Shown here: in pieces, positions 51,375 through 60,214 of the stretch
Layout of the letters: each line of letters opens with the position of its first letter
Position numbering within the stretch: the first letter of the stretch is position 1
Source of the DNA: Microbacterium sp. SMR1
GTDB taxonomy: Bacteria > Actinomycetota > Actinomycetes > Actinomycetales > Microbacteriaceae
Direction of reading: 5' to 3'
DNA length: 64,000 bases
Assembly (NCBI RefSeq): GCF_003289625.1
Contig: NZ_QMBN01000002.1
Span: 642,610 to 706,609 of the forward strand
Position numbers and translations under genes: made by a program
The notes under the pieces: generated by a model
Told to the model about the DNA's origin: nothing
The model's database searches: none
What the model saw: only the letters and a program-made list of their open reading frames with translations

Positions 51375-51878
51375 ATGGCTGAGGACCAGAAGAACACCGC
51401 CCCCGCTGCTGAGACCACGAAGCCGCAGGCCGCCGCGCCGCAGGCTTCGCGCGTCGACCGCACGTTCTCGTCGTCGCGTGTCCCGGCCGACACCGATGCC
51501 GCGGGCAAGACCACGATCGCCGACGGCGTCGTGGCGAAGGTCGCCGGCATCGCAGCCCGTGAGGTCGCCGGCGTCTACGCCCTCGGTGGCGGCGGAGCCC
51601 GCGCCTTCGGTGCGATCCGCGACGCCATCAACGCCACCGACCTGTCGCAGGGCGTGAAGGTCGAGGTCGGCGAGACCCAGGCCGCAGCCGACCTCACGAT
51701 CGTCGTGGAGTACCCGGCGCCGATCCAGGAGGTCGCCGACAACGTCCGTGCCGCCGTCGCCGGTGCCATCAGCCGTCTCGTGGGCCTCGAGGTCGTCGAG
51801 GTCAACGTCGAGGTCAACGACGTGCACATCGCCGGCGCTGACGACGACGACAACGAGTCTGAGTCGCGCGTCGCATGA
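51375..51878 (+). CDS. Asp23/Gls24 family envelope stress protein
   Basis: A 167-residue protein. After an Ala- and Pro-rich N-terminal 40 residues comes a full Asp23 domain: KTTIADGVVAKVAGIAAREV, GVKVEVGETQAAADLTIVVEY, then VADNVRAAVAGAISRLVGLEVVEVNVEVNDV. Asp23 proteins are abundant at the membrane in Gram-positive bacteria and are held there by AmaP-type anchors, one of which is encoded at the end of this operon. An acidic tail closes the protein. Confidence 0.92.
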   Translation: MAEDQKNTAPAAETTKPQAAAPQASRVDRTFSSSRVPADTDAAGKTTIADGVVAKVAGIAAREVAGVYALGGGGARAFGAIRDAINATDLSQGVKVEVGETQAAADLTIVVEYPAPIQEVADNVRAAVAGAISRLVGLEVVEVNVEVNDVHIAGADDDDNESESRVA

Positions 51879-52066
51879 GTGCCACCGTCTCGGGTGCGCT
51901 GATCGGCGCCATCCTCGCCGCCGCCGCCCTGTTGTTCGGCTTCTGGGGATTCCTCCTCGTCGCCCTCTTCATGGCGATCGGCGCGGCGGTGGGTCGCATC
52001 GCGTCCGGCAAGCTCGACGTCCGCGGGCTGGCCGACGTGCTGACAGGTCGGCGCACCTCGTCATGA
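51875..52066 (+). CDS. DUF2273-type small membrane protein
   Basis: A 63-residue protein with one long hydrophobic hairpin (residues 6-42) and a basic tail GKLDVRGLADVLTGR, the standard shape of DUF2273 proteins that accompany Asp23 and AmaP. Both ends overlap neighbours by 4 bp (ATGA). Confidence 0.85.
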   Translation: MSATVSGALIGAILAAAALLFGFWGFLLVALFMAIGAAVGRIASGKLDVRGLADVLTGRRTSS

Positions 52067-52458
52067 CCGTTGCAGAGGCCATCCGTCCCGGTGGCGGCGT
52101 CACGGCCGCCACCGGCGGGGCGTCCGGTCTCGCCGGACGGGTCGATGTGCGCGAGCGCGTGGTGCGGAAGGTCTCGGAACAGATCGCATCCCAGGTCATC
52201 GGAGTGGACGTGGACCGCGTATCGGTCACGGCATCCGATCACCGGGGTGGGGTGGCCGTCCGCATCCAGGCGCCGTTCCCCGTCCCGTCGCTCGACGACA
52301 CCGAAGCGGTGCGAGCCGCCGGAGCCGTCGTCGACATCGCCCGTGAGGCCCAGCGCCGGGTGCAGGAAGAGCTCGGCCGCGTGCTGGGTAAACCCGTCAC
52401 CCGCGTCGACATCACCGTCACCGGTGCCACGACACCCGCAAGGAGGAGAGTCCGATGA
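52063..52458 (+). CDS. Asp23/Gls24 family protein, second copy
   Basis: A 131-residue protein with GRVDVRERVVRKVSEQIASQV, VSVTASDHRGGVAVRIQAPFPVP and a C-terminal strand VTRVDITVTGAT. This is the Asp23 fold with a helix rich in Arg and Glu. It overlaps both neighbouring genes by 4 bp. Two Asp23 proteins in one operon are common in actinobacteria. Confidence 0.85.
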   Translation: MTVAEAIRPGGGVTAATGGASGLAGRVDVRERVVRKVSEQIASQVIGVDVDRVSVTASDHRGGVAVRIQAPFPVPSLDDTEAVRAAGAVVDIAREAQRRVQEELGRVLGKPVTRVDITVTGATTPARRRVR

Positions 52459-53039
52459 GCAGTCCCGTGCTGCGCCGCGTCGTGCGGCGTGAGACGCACT
52501 CGCCGCGCACCGTCGCGATGATCGTCGCCGTCGTCCTCGTCATCCTCGCGCTGATCTACGTCGGCACGGAGATCGTGCTGAACCTGGCCGGCCAGCCGGC
52601 TCTGCTGCTGGGTCCCGCCGCTGCCTTCGGGTGGGTCGTCGGACTCCCGACGGAGGTACCGGTCGGCGTCAGCGTCGCCATCGGCGCCGTCATCGCGGTG
52701 CTCGGCGTGGTCCTCGTGGTGCTCGCCGTCGCCCCGGGCCGCCTGTCGAAGCACCAGCTCGTCGTCGGTGAGAGCGCCGTCGTCGCCGACAACGGCGTGA
52801 TCGCCTCGGCGATCGCGCAGCGGGTCAGCGACGAGAGCGGACTGCCCCGCGACCAGGTGCGGGTCGGTGTCGGACATCGCTCGGTCGACGTGACCCTCAC
52901 CCCTGCGGTGGGAGTCCCCGTCGACGAGACGCAGGTCCGCGCCCTGGCGGATGCGGAGCTGGAGTCGTACCGGCTCGCGTCGAAGCTGCGCACGGCGGTG
53001 CGGATCGAGCGGCCCCGCGAACAGGAGGAGAACGCATGA
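52455..53039 (+). CDS. DUF6286-type membrane protein of the Asp23 operon
   Basis: A 194-residue protein with two hydrophobic segments (about residues 20-45 and 70-92) and a soluble C-terminal domain DQVRVGVGHRSVDVTLTPAVGV, which has the same alternating pattern as Asp23-binding anchors. It is placed among Asp23 and AmaP genes with 4-bp overlaps on both sides. The DUF6286 label is from general resemblance. Confidence 0.75.
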   Translation: MSSPVLRRVVRRETHSPRTVAMIVAVVLVILALIYVGTEIVLNLAGQPALLLGPAAAFGWVVGLPTEVPVGVSVAIGAVIAVLGVVLVVLAVAPGRLSKHQLVVGESAVVADNGVIASAIAQRVSDESGLPRDQVRVGVGHRSVDVTLTPAVGVPVDETQVRALADAELESYRLASKLRTAVRIERPREQEENA

Positions 53040-53650
53040 ACAACACCAATCGCGCGGTCAACCGCACGATCCTCCTGATCCTGGGACTGGTGCTCGTCGT
53101 CGTCGGCGGCGGAATCATCGCCGGCGCGGTGTGGCCGGCGGCCGCCGACACCTGGACCTCGGTCGGATCCGGGGCCGAGGACTGGGCGAAGCAGGCGTGG
53201 GATGCCACCGTCATCGCGGGCACGAGCCTCACCTGGCTCGCCGTCGGCGTGCTCGCCGCGCTCGCGCTGCTGGTCGTGCTGCTGATCGTGCTGGTCGTGC
53301 GCAGCATCCACGGCCGCCGCCGGACCGCGCTCCGGGCGACCGGGGCGGAGAGCGACCTCGGCCGCATCACGGTCACGGAGGGCTTCGCGGCGGATGCGCT
53401 GAAGAACGCGCTGGCCGACCGCGACGAGATCCTCAGTGCCCGCGTCACCGCGAACGACATCAAGAAGCAGCCCGTGCTGCACGTCAGCGTGACCCCGCGG
53501 CAGAACACCTCGCCGCTGCACGTGGCCGAGACCGTCGAACGTCTCGTCGGCAACCTCGGCACGCTGACGGGCCAGCAGCTCACGACCTACATCTCCATTC
53601 ACACCGGGCTGCGCGCGAAGCTGGCGCACGACCAGCGCCGCCTGTCCTGA
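53036..53650 (+). CDS. AmaP-like alkaline shock membrane anchor
   Basis: A 204-residue protein with two membrane segments (about residues 10-33 and 60-84), a short outside loop and a cytoplasmic C-terminal domain of about 110 residues (GRITVTEGFAADALKNALADR, VLHVSVTPRQNTSPLHVAETVERLV). This is the arrangement of AmaP, which holds Asp23 at the membrane. It is the last strictly coupled gene of the operon. Confidence 0.85.
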   Translation: MNNTNRAVNRTILLILGLVLVVVGGGIIAGAVWPAAADTWTSVGSGAEDWAKQAWDATVIAGTSLTWLAVGVLAALALLVVLLIVLVVRSIHGRRRTALRATGAESDLGRITVTEGFAADALKNALADRDEILSARVTANDIKKQPVLHVSVTPRQNTSPLHVAETVERLVGNLGTLTGQQLTTYISIHTGLRAKLAHDQRRLS

Positions 53651-53709
53651 ATCGCGCACGTCCACAGCCCCGCCCGCGGGGCGCCACCACCGAAAGAGAG
53701 GAGCCCATC

Positions 53710-53880
53710 ATGGGTCTCGACGACAAGATCAAGAACGCCGCCCAGGACATCGCCGGCAAGGCGAAGGAAGCCATCGGCAAGGCGACAGACAACGACAAGC
53801 TCGAAGCCGAGGGCAAGGCCGATCAGGTCAAGGCCGAGGCGAAGAAGACGGGCGAAGACGTCAAGGACGCCTTCAAGTAA
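53710..53880 (+). CDS. CsbD-family stress protein
   Basis: A 56-residue, very hydrophilic, Lys/Glu/Ala-rich helical protein opening MGLDDKIKNAAQDIAGKAKEA and GKATDNDKLEAEGK, matching the CsbD family, which is induced by general stress. It has a GAAAGAGAGGAG site and follows the AmaP-like gene by 59 bp, so it is probably in the same stress regulon. Confidence 0.92.
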   Translation: MGLDDKIKNAAQDIAGKAKEAIGKATDNDKLEAEGKADQVKAEAKKTGEDVKDAFK

Positions 53881-53893
53881 GCCGCGTGACTGC

Positions 53894-53924
53894 AGAGGGG
53901 GATGCCGTGTCGGCATCCCCCTCT
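53894..53924. terminator. Bidirectional terminator between csbD-like gene and galK
   Basis: AGAGGGGGATGCCG and CGGCATCCCCCTCT form a perfect 14-bp stem with a 3-nt loop, placed between two convergent genes. There is little T-run on either side. The stem includes the GGATGCC/GGCATCC word that is frequent all over the window. Confidence 0.85.
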
Positions 53925-53939
53925 TGTGGTCTCGTCGTG

Positions 53940-55126
<1,187 letters not shown>

Positions 55127-55130
<4 letters not shown>

Positions 55131-56293
55131 AGGGGCACTCCTTCTACGGCCTCGCGGATACGCGCGGCCGCGGTCTCGGGCGGGATGTCGCCGATCCAGG
55201 CGCCCATGGCCGCCTCGGAACCGGCGAGGAACTTGAGCTTGTCGGCGGCGCGGCGCGGGCTCGTGAGCTGCAGGTGCAGACGCGCGGTGTCGCGCGCATG
55301 GCGGACCGGAGCCTGGTGCCACGCGGCGATGTATGGCGTCGGGGTGTCGTACAGCGCGTCGATGCCGCGCAGCAGGCGCAGGTAGAGCGGGGCGAGTTCG
55401 TCTCGCTCGGCGTCGTTCGTCTCGGCGAAGTCGGCGACGTGCCGGTGGGGGAGCAGGTGCACCTCGATCGGCCAGCGCGCGGCGAACGGGACGAACGCCG
55501 TCCAGTGCTCGCCGCTGAGCACGACCCGCGGGCCGGCCTGCTCGAACTCGAGGATGCGCTGGAACAGGTCGGGAGCCGTGCGGTCGATCGAGTCGAGCAA
55601 GCGGGTCGTGCGGGGCGTGATGTACGGGTAGGCGTAGATCTGCCCGTGCGGATGCGGCAGCGTGACGCCGATCGCCTCGCCGCGGTTCTCGAACGGGAAC
55701 ACCTGCTCGATGCCGGGGAGCGTCGAGAGCGCGGCCGTGCGGTCGGCCCACGCCTCGATGACGGTGCGGGCGCGGGTGACCGTCTGGGTGCCGAACGATC
55801 CGGCGTGCTCGGGAGAGAAGCACACGACCTCGGTGCGTCCGACGCTCGTGCGGGTGCGGCCGAGGCCGAGGTGGGCGAGGTCATCGATGCCGCGGGGAGG
55901 ATCGGATGCCGCGGGCGCGCCGCCGAACGCCTCGGCGAGGGCGGGACCGAACGACGGCGACTTGTTCTCGAAGACGGCGACGTCGTAGCGCGACGGGATC
56001 TCGGAAGGGTTGGTGGGTGTCTGCGGGGCGAGCGGGTCGAGCTCGGCCGGGGGCAGGAAGGCGCGGTTCTGCCGGGATGCGGCGATCGAGATCCAGTCAC
56101 CCGTCAGGACGTCCTGCCGCATCGTCGCGGTCTCGGGGCGCGGGTCCAGGGTGCGGGCGTCGACCGCTCGCTCGGAGTCGAGCGTCGTCTCGGGGTCGTC
56201 GTAGTAGATGAGCTCGCGGCCGTCGTCGAGTCGCGTGGAGCGTTTGACGACGCCCGCGCCGAGCGGCACGGCGGGAGGAGCGCTGATGTTCAC
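55127..56293 (-). CDS. galT: Galactose-1-phosphate uridylyltransferase GalT
   Basis: A 388-residue Leloir-pathway enzyme that exchanges UMP between UDP-glucose and galactose 1-phosphate. Active-site segment VTLPHPHGQIYAYPYI carries the His-Pro-His nucleophile, and FENKSPSF, VVLSGEHWTAFVPFAARWP and HLLPHRHV are also typical. The GTG at 56293 is preferred because a promoter (TTGACG, 17 nt, TACCGT) ends 6 nt before it; an ATG 15 nt upstream would lie between the promoter boxes. Confidence 0.93.
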
Positions 56294-56330
56294 GATAACA
56301 CGGTACATTCCGGGCGTGATATCGTCAACA
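56287..56330 (-). promoter_or_regulatory. Leaderless galT promoter with LacI-type operators
   Basis: On the minus strand TTGACG (56328 to 56323) and TACCGT (56305 to 56300) are 17 nt apart, and the GTG start follows 6 nt later. TGTTCACGATAACA (56287-56300) has the TGTTnnCGnnAACA symmetry of LacI operators and covers the start codon. TGATATCGTCAACA (56317-56330) is a weaker copy over the -35 box. The divergent LacI gene is the likely regulator. Confidence 0.75.
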
Positions 56331-56351
56331 CACCCCGACGAGAGGACCGGC

Positions 56352-57335
56352 ATGCGGGTGTCGATGGCCCAAGTGGCGGCCCACGCGGGCGTCTCGGCGC
56401 AGACCGTCTCGCGCGTGGCCAACGGAAGCCCGCGCGTCGACCCCGCGACGCGGGCCCGGGTCGAGGCGTCCATGGCGGCGCTCGGCTACCGCATGCATCG
56501 CGCCGCGCGGGCCCTGCGCACCGGCCAGACCCGCACGATCGGCCTCGTCGTCTCGACGCTCGCCTCGGTCGGCAACTCCCGCATGCTGCAGGCCATCGCC
56601 GACGCGGCGGGCGAGCGCGACTACGCCCTCGCCGTGGTGACGGTCGCCGGAGCGCGCGACATCGCGGAGGCCTTCGCGCAGCTGCGCGACCAGGGCGTCG
56701 ACGGGGCGATCGTGCTCAACGAGGCGACGCGGCTCGCTCGTGACACCGCACCGCCCGCCGACCTGCGCCTCGTCGTGGTCGACTCGCCGCCGGACGACCG
56801 TTTCGCGATCGTGCAGACCGATCACGCGGGCGGCGCCCGGCAGGCGACGCAGCACCTGCTCGAGCTGGGGCACGCGACGGTGCACCACCTCGCGGGGCCC
56901 GAGGCGTCGTTCGCGGCGCAAGAGCGCGAACGCGGCTGGCGCGAGGCGCTGATCGACGCGGATGCCGTCGCGCCCGAGGTCGTCCGCGGCGACTGGACCT
57001 CGCGCGGCGGTCACGCGGCGGGAGCGGGGTTCGCGGGCGCCACGGCGGTGTTCGCCGCCAACGACCAGATGGCGCTCGGCCTGCTGCGGGCGTTCAGCGA
57101 CGCCGGTCGCGCTGTGCCGGACGACGTCGCTATCGTCGGGTTCGACGACGTCGTGGATGCCGCGGAGTACCGGCCTCCGTTGACGACCGTCCGCCAGGAC
57201 TTCGACGCCCTCGGCGCCCGCGCCGTCGAGGCGCTCGTGGAGGTCATCGAGTCGGGCTCAACGGCCGCGTTGCGCACCGTTCCCACGGAACTCGTGGTCC
57301 GCGCGAGCTCGGTACGCGGTCTCGCGGCGGAATGA
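56352..57335 (+). CDS. LacI-family regulator of the gal genes
   Basis: A 327-residue repressor: helix-turn-helix SMAQVAAHAGVSAQTVSRVA (residues 4-23), then ALRTGQTRTIGLVVSTLASV at the start of the sugar domain and AIVGFDDVVDAAEYRPPLTT near the end. It is divergent from galT-galK with operator-like dyads in the gap, and convergent with galE. The likely inducer is galactose or a beta-galactoside. A GAGAGGA site precedes the ATG at 56352. Confidence 0.9.
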   Translation: MRVSMAQVAAHAGVSAQTVSRVANGSPRVDPATRARVEASMAALGYRMHRAARALRTGQTRTIGLVVSTLASVGNSRMLQAIADAAGERDYALAVVTVAGARDIAEAFAQLRDQGVDGAIVLNEATRLARDTAPPADLRLVVVDSPPDDRFAIVQTDHAGGARQATQHLLELGHATVHHLAGPEASFAAQERERGWREALIDADAVAPEVVRGDWTSRGGHAAGAGFAGATAVFAANDQMALGLLRAFSDAGRAVPDDVAIVGFDDVVDAAEYRPPLTTVRQDFDALGARAVEALVEVIESGSTAALRTVPTELVVRASSVRGLAAE

Positions 57336-57394
57336 GGCGCAGTTCGGGGTGTCCGACGCGGTTCGAACCGCGCGTCATCCCCGGAACTGCGCCT
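57335..57394. repeat. Nested long dyad between convergent lacI and galE
   Basis: AGGCGCAGTTCGGGG (57335-57349) pairs with CCCCGGAACTGCGCCT (57379-57394) with a single bulged base. Inside it lies the perfect palindrome GCGGTTCGAACCGC with GAC/GTC flanks (57355-57376). It begins at the last base of the lacI stop codon and ends 23 bp before the galE stop, so it may end transcription from both sides. The ends differ from the GATACATC elements. Confidence 0.75.
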
Positions 57395-57417
57395 GATCCC
57401 CGCGCTCGGCGAGCGGG

Positions 57418-58398
57418 TCAGACGGATGCCGCGCGGCGGGCCTCCCAGCCGGTGCGGACCATCTCGTCGACCGAGTAGCGATTCGCCCATTCGAGGTCGC
57501 GGGCGGCGAGCTCTCCGGTGGCGACGATGCGGTCGGGGTCGCCGGGCCGGCGGGGGCCGACCCTCGGCGTGAAGTCGATGCCGGTCACGCGGGCCATCGC
57601 GTCCATGATCTCGCGGACCGAGAGGCCGTTCTGCGACCCGAGGTTGTAGGCCGGCTCGACGTTCTCGCCGGCCGCGAGGCGCTGGGCGGCGACGACGTGG
57701 GCCGCGGCGATGTCGGCGACGTGGACGTAGTCGCGCACGTTCGTGCCGTCTTCGGTGTCGTAGTCGTCGCCGTTGATCTGCGGGATCTCACCGGCGATCA
57801 GCTTCTCGAAGACGATGGGGAAGAGGTTGTGGGGGCTCGTGTCGTAGACGGACGGATCGCCCGAGCCCACGACGTTGAAGTAGCGCAGCGAGGTGTGGCG
57901 CAAGGGTGCGGGGGAGTCCGCGGTCGCGACCGCCTGGTCGCGCAGCAGCCACTCGCCGATGAGCTTCGACTCGCCGTAGGGCGACGCGGGACGCTTGGGC
58001 AGGTCCTCCGTGACGAGCGGCACGTCGGGGGTGCCGTAGACGGCGGCGCTGGAGGAGAAGACGATCTTGTCGACGCCCGCGGTCTCCATCGCCTCGAGCA
58101 CGATCCGCGTGCCCTCGACGTTCTGCGCGTAGGTGTGCAGCGGGCGCGTCACGGAGACGCCGGCGTACTTGTAGCCGGCGACGTGGATGACGCCCTCGAC
58201 GCCGTGCTCGCGCAGGGCGCCCTCGACGAGCGGGCGGTCGAGGATCGAGCCGCGGACGAACGGCACGCCTTCGGGGACGAACCCGGCGTGCCCGCTCGAC
58301 AGATCGTCGAGGACGACGGGGTCGAGGCCCGCCGCGGCGAGGGCGCGCACGACATGCGCGCCGATGTATCCAGCACCACCGGTGACCATCCAGCTCAT
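57418..58398 (-). CDS. galE: UDP-glucose 4-epimerase GalE
   Basis: A 326-residue NAD-dependent epimerase of the extended short-chain dehydrogenase type. VTGGAGYIGAHVV at the N-terminus binds NAD; SSSAAVYG and PYGESK hold the catalytic Ser, Tyr and Lys; RYFNVVGS and GTNVRDYVHV are typical GalE blocks. The ATG at 58398 gives the usual N-terminus just before the Rossmann motif. It completes the Leloir set with galK and galT although it has its own transcript. Confidence 0.95.
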   Translation of the reverse strand: MSWMVTGGAGYIGAHVVRALAAAGLDPVVLDDLSSGHAGFVPEGVPFVRGSILDRPLVEGALREHGVEGVIHVAGYKYAGVSVTRPLHTYAQNVEGTRIVLEAMETAGVDKIVFSSSAAVYGTPDVPLVTEDLPKRPASPYGESKLIGEWLLRDQAVATADSPAPLRHTSLRYFNVVGSGDPSVYDTSPHNLFPIVFEKLIAGEIPQINGDDYDTEDGTNVRDYVHVADIAAAHVVAAQRLAAGENVEPAYNLGSQNGLSVREIMDAMARVTGIDFTPRVGPRRPGDPDRIVATGELAARDLEWANRYSVDEMVRTGWEARRAASV

Positions 58399-58438
58399 GA
58401 CATCCATCCTGCCCGATCCTGGCGGGGCTCCCTCACGG

Positions 58439-60214
58439 TCACTCCTCGCGGTGGCCGAGGTCGGGCGCGGCGACGAAGGCGGCGACGGGGTCGATGACGT
58501 GCTCGAGCTCGACGACGACGACCTCGTTCGCTCCGGCGCGGGTCGCGGGAGCGGGAACGTAGAGCGTGCGCTGCGGGCCGTTGCGCCAGTACCGGCCGAG
58601 GAAGAACCCGTTCACGAACGCGTAGCCCTTGCTCCAGGCATCCGTGTCGAGGAAGAGGTCGGCGGGCTCGTCGAGGTCGAACGTGCCCACGAGGCCGGTG
58701 CGTCCGGCGACGGCGTGGCCGGACGCCCGGGCGATGCCGGCGGCGACGCCCGCGAGGTCGACGGGCTGCGCCGTCCAGCCGGAGAGCTCGTGTCCGCCGA
58801 GGGTGACGGGGCCGACGAGGCCCTTGTTCTCGCCGAGACGGACGTCGTAGTTCACGCGGCCCTGGTCCTCGACGAGCACCGTCAGCCGCGACCCGCGGGG
58901 GATCGGCAGCGACCGCTCGTGCAGCGCGCGCTGCAGGCGGCCGATCGGCGCGCCGTCGACCGCGACCCAGGCGAGGTCGCGGACCTCCGCGAAGGCGAGC
59001 ACGGCGCTGTCGGAATCACCGAACGGCTCGGCGGGCAGCGCGATGTCGTAACGCACGAGGGGTCCGAGCTGTCCGAGCTGCTCGAACGTGGGGGGAGTGA
59101 CCGCCGCACCCGCGCCGGCACCCGCGCCGGCACCCGCGGCAGCATCCGCCGCGGGAAGCCAATCGCCCGTCGTCCGCAGCGGAACCGACAGGACGGGAGC
59201 CTCGGGCCGAGCCGGCGGAACCTCGTCGGGGACCGGGGCGTACCGGGCGATGACCTCGCGGAACGCGTGGTACTTCTCGGTCGGGTGGCCCGATTCGTCC
59301 AGCGGAGCGTCGTAGTCGTACGAGGTGACGATGGGGGCGTAGCGGCCCTTGTCGTTCGCGCCGTTCGTGGTGCCGAAGTTCGTGCCGCCGTGGAGCATGT
59401 AGATGTTCACCGACGCTCCCGCGGCGAGCAGCGCGTCGAGCTCGGACGCTGAGGCCGCGGCATCCGTGGTGTGGTGCACCCCGCCCCACCAGTCGAACCA
59501 ACCGTCCCAGAACTCCGAGCACATCAGCGGCCCCGTCGGCTGGTGCTCGCGCAGCGTCGCGAGGCGCTCGGTGGCGCGCGAGCCGAACGATCCGGTCGTG
59601 TGCAGGTCGGGCAGCGTGCCGGCCGCGAGCATGTGGGGCTCGGGCTGGTCGACGGTCGTCAGCGGCACGGTGATGTCGCAGGCGCGGGTGAGCTCGGTGA
59701 GCGTGCGGAGGTAGTCGTGGTCGGAGCCGTAGGCGCCGTACTCGTTCTCGATCTGCACGAGCACGACGTTGCCGCCGCGATCGATCTGACGCGGGGCGAC
59801 GATCTCGTAGACCCGGCGCAAGTAGGTGCTCACCGCCTCGAGGTACTGCGGCTCGGAACGGCGCAGCCCGATGCCGGGCGTGCTGGTGAGCCACACCGGA
59901 AGTCCGCCGTTGTGCCACTCGGCGCAGATGTACGGGCCGGGGCGGACGATCGCGTGCATGCCCTCGGCCGCGATGAGGTCGAGGAAGCGCCCCAGGTCGT
60001 TCCAGCCCGTGGCATCCCATTCGCCGCGCACCGGCTCGTGGGCGTTCCAGGCGACGTACGTCTCGATCGTGTTGAGCCCCATGAGCCGCGCCTTGCGGAT
60101 GCGGTCGGCCCAGTGGTCCGGGTGGATGCGGAAGTAGTGCAGGGCTCCCGCGATGACCCGGTGGGGGCGCCCGTCGAGGAGGAAGTCGGTCTCGCCGATG
60201 CTGAAGGTCGTCAC
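58439..60214 (-). CDS. GH35 beta-galactosidase
   Basis: A 591-residue retaining glycosidase. The catalytic barrel (residues 1-320) opens FLLDGRPHRVIAGALHYFRI and has the acid/base Glu158 in QIENEYG and the nucleophile Glu234 in CSEFWDGWFD. A linker of alternating Gly-Ala (about residues 357-370) built from 12-bp repeats joins the C-terminal beta domains, which end with GYAFVNGFFLGRYW. No signal peptide, so it hydrolyses imported galacto-oligosaccharides. The GTG at 60214 overlaps the GH51 stop by 4 bp. Confidence 0.94.
   Translation of the reverse strand: MTTFSIGETDFLLDGRPHRVIAGALHYFRIHPDHWADRIRKARLMGLNTIETYVAWNAHEPVRGEWDATGWNDLGRFLDLIAAEGMHAIVRPGPYICAEWHNGGLPVWLTSTPGIGLRRSEPQYLEAVSTYLRRVYEIVAPRQIDRGGNVVLVQIENEYGAYGSDHDYLRTLTELTRACDITVPLTTVDQPEPHMLAAGTLPDLHTTGSFGSRATERLATLREHQPTGPLMCSEFWDGWFDWWGGVHHTTDAAASASELDALLAAGASVNIYMLHGGTNFGTTNGANDKGRYAPIVTSYDYDAPLDESGHPTEKYHAFREVIARYAPVPDEVPPARPEAPVLSVPLRTTGDWLPAADAAAGAGAGAGAGAAVTPPTFEQLGQLGPLVRYDIALPAEPFGDSDSAVLAFAEVRDLAWVAVDGAPIGRLQRALHERSLPIPRGSRLTVLVEDQGRVNYDVRLGENKGLVGPVTLGGHELSGWTAQPVDLAGVAAGIARASGHAVAGRTGLVGTFDLDEPADLFLDTDAWSKGYAFVNGFFLGRYWRNGPQRTLYVPAPATRAGANEVVVVELEHVIDPVAAFVAAPDLGHREE
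59106..59141. repeat. 12-bp tandem repeats in the GH35 linker
   Basis: Two perfect copies of GCACCCGCGCCG and most of a third code for the Gly-Ala linker. Being a multiple of three, copy-number change would alter linker length without a frameshift. Confidence 0.85.

Noticed and set aside
57358..57371. GGTTCGAACC resembling a tRNA T-arm
   Set aside because: No anticodon arm, D-arm or acceptor stem can be placed around it; the segment is the centre of a larger dyad between lacI and galE.
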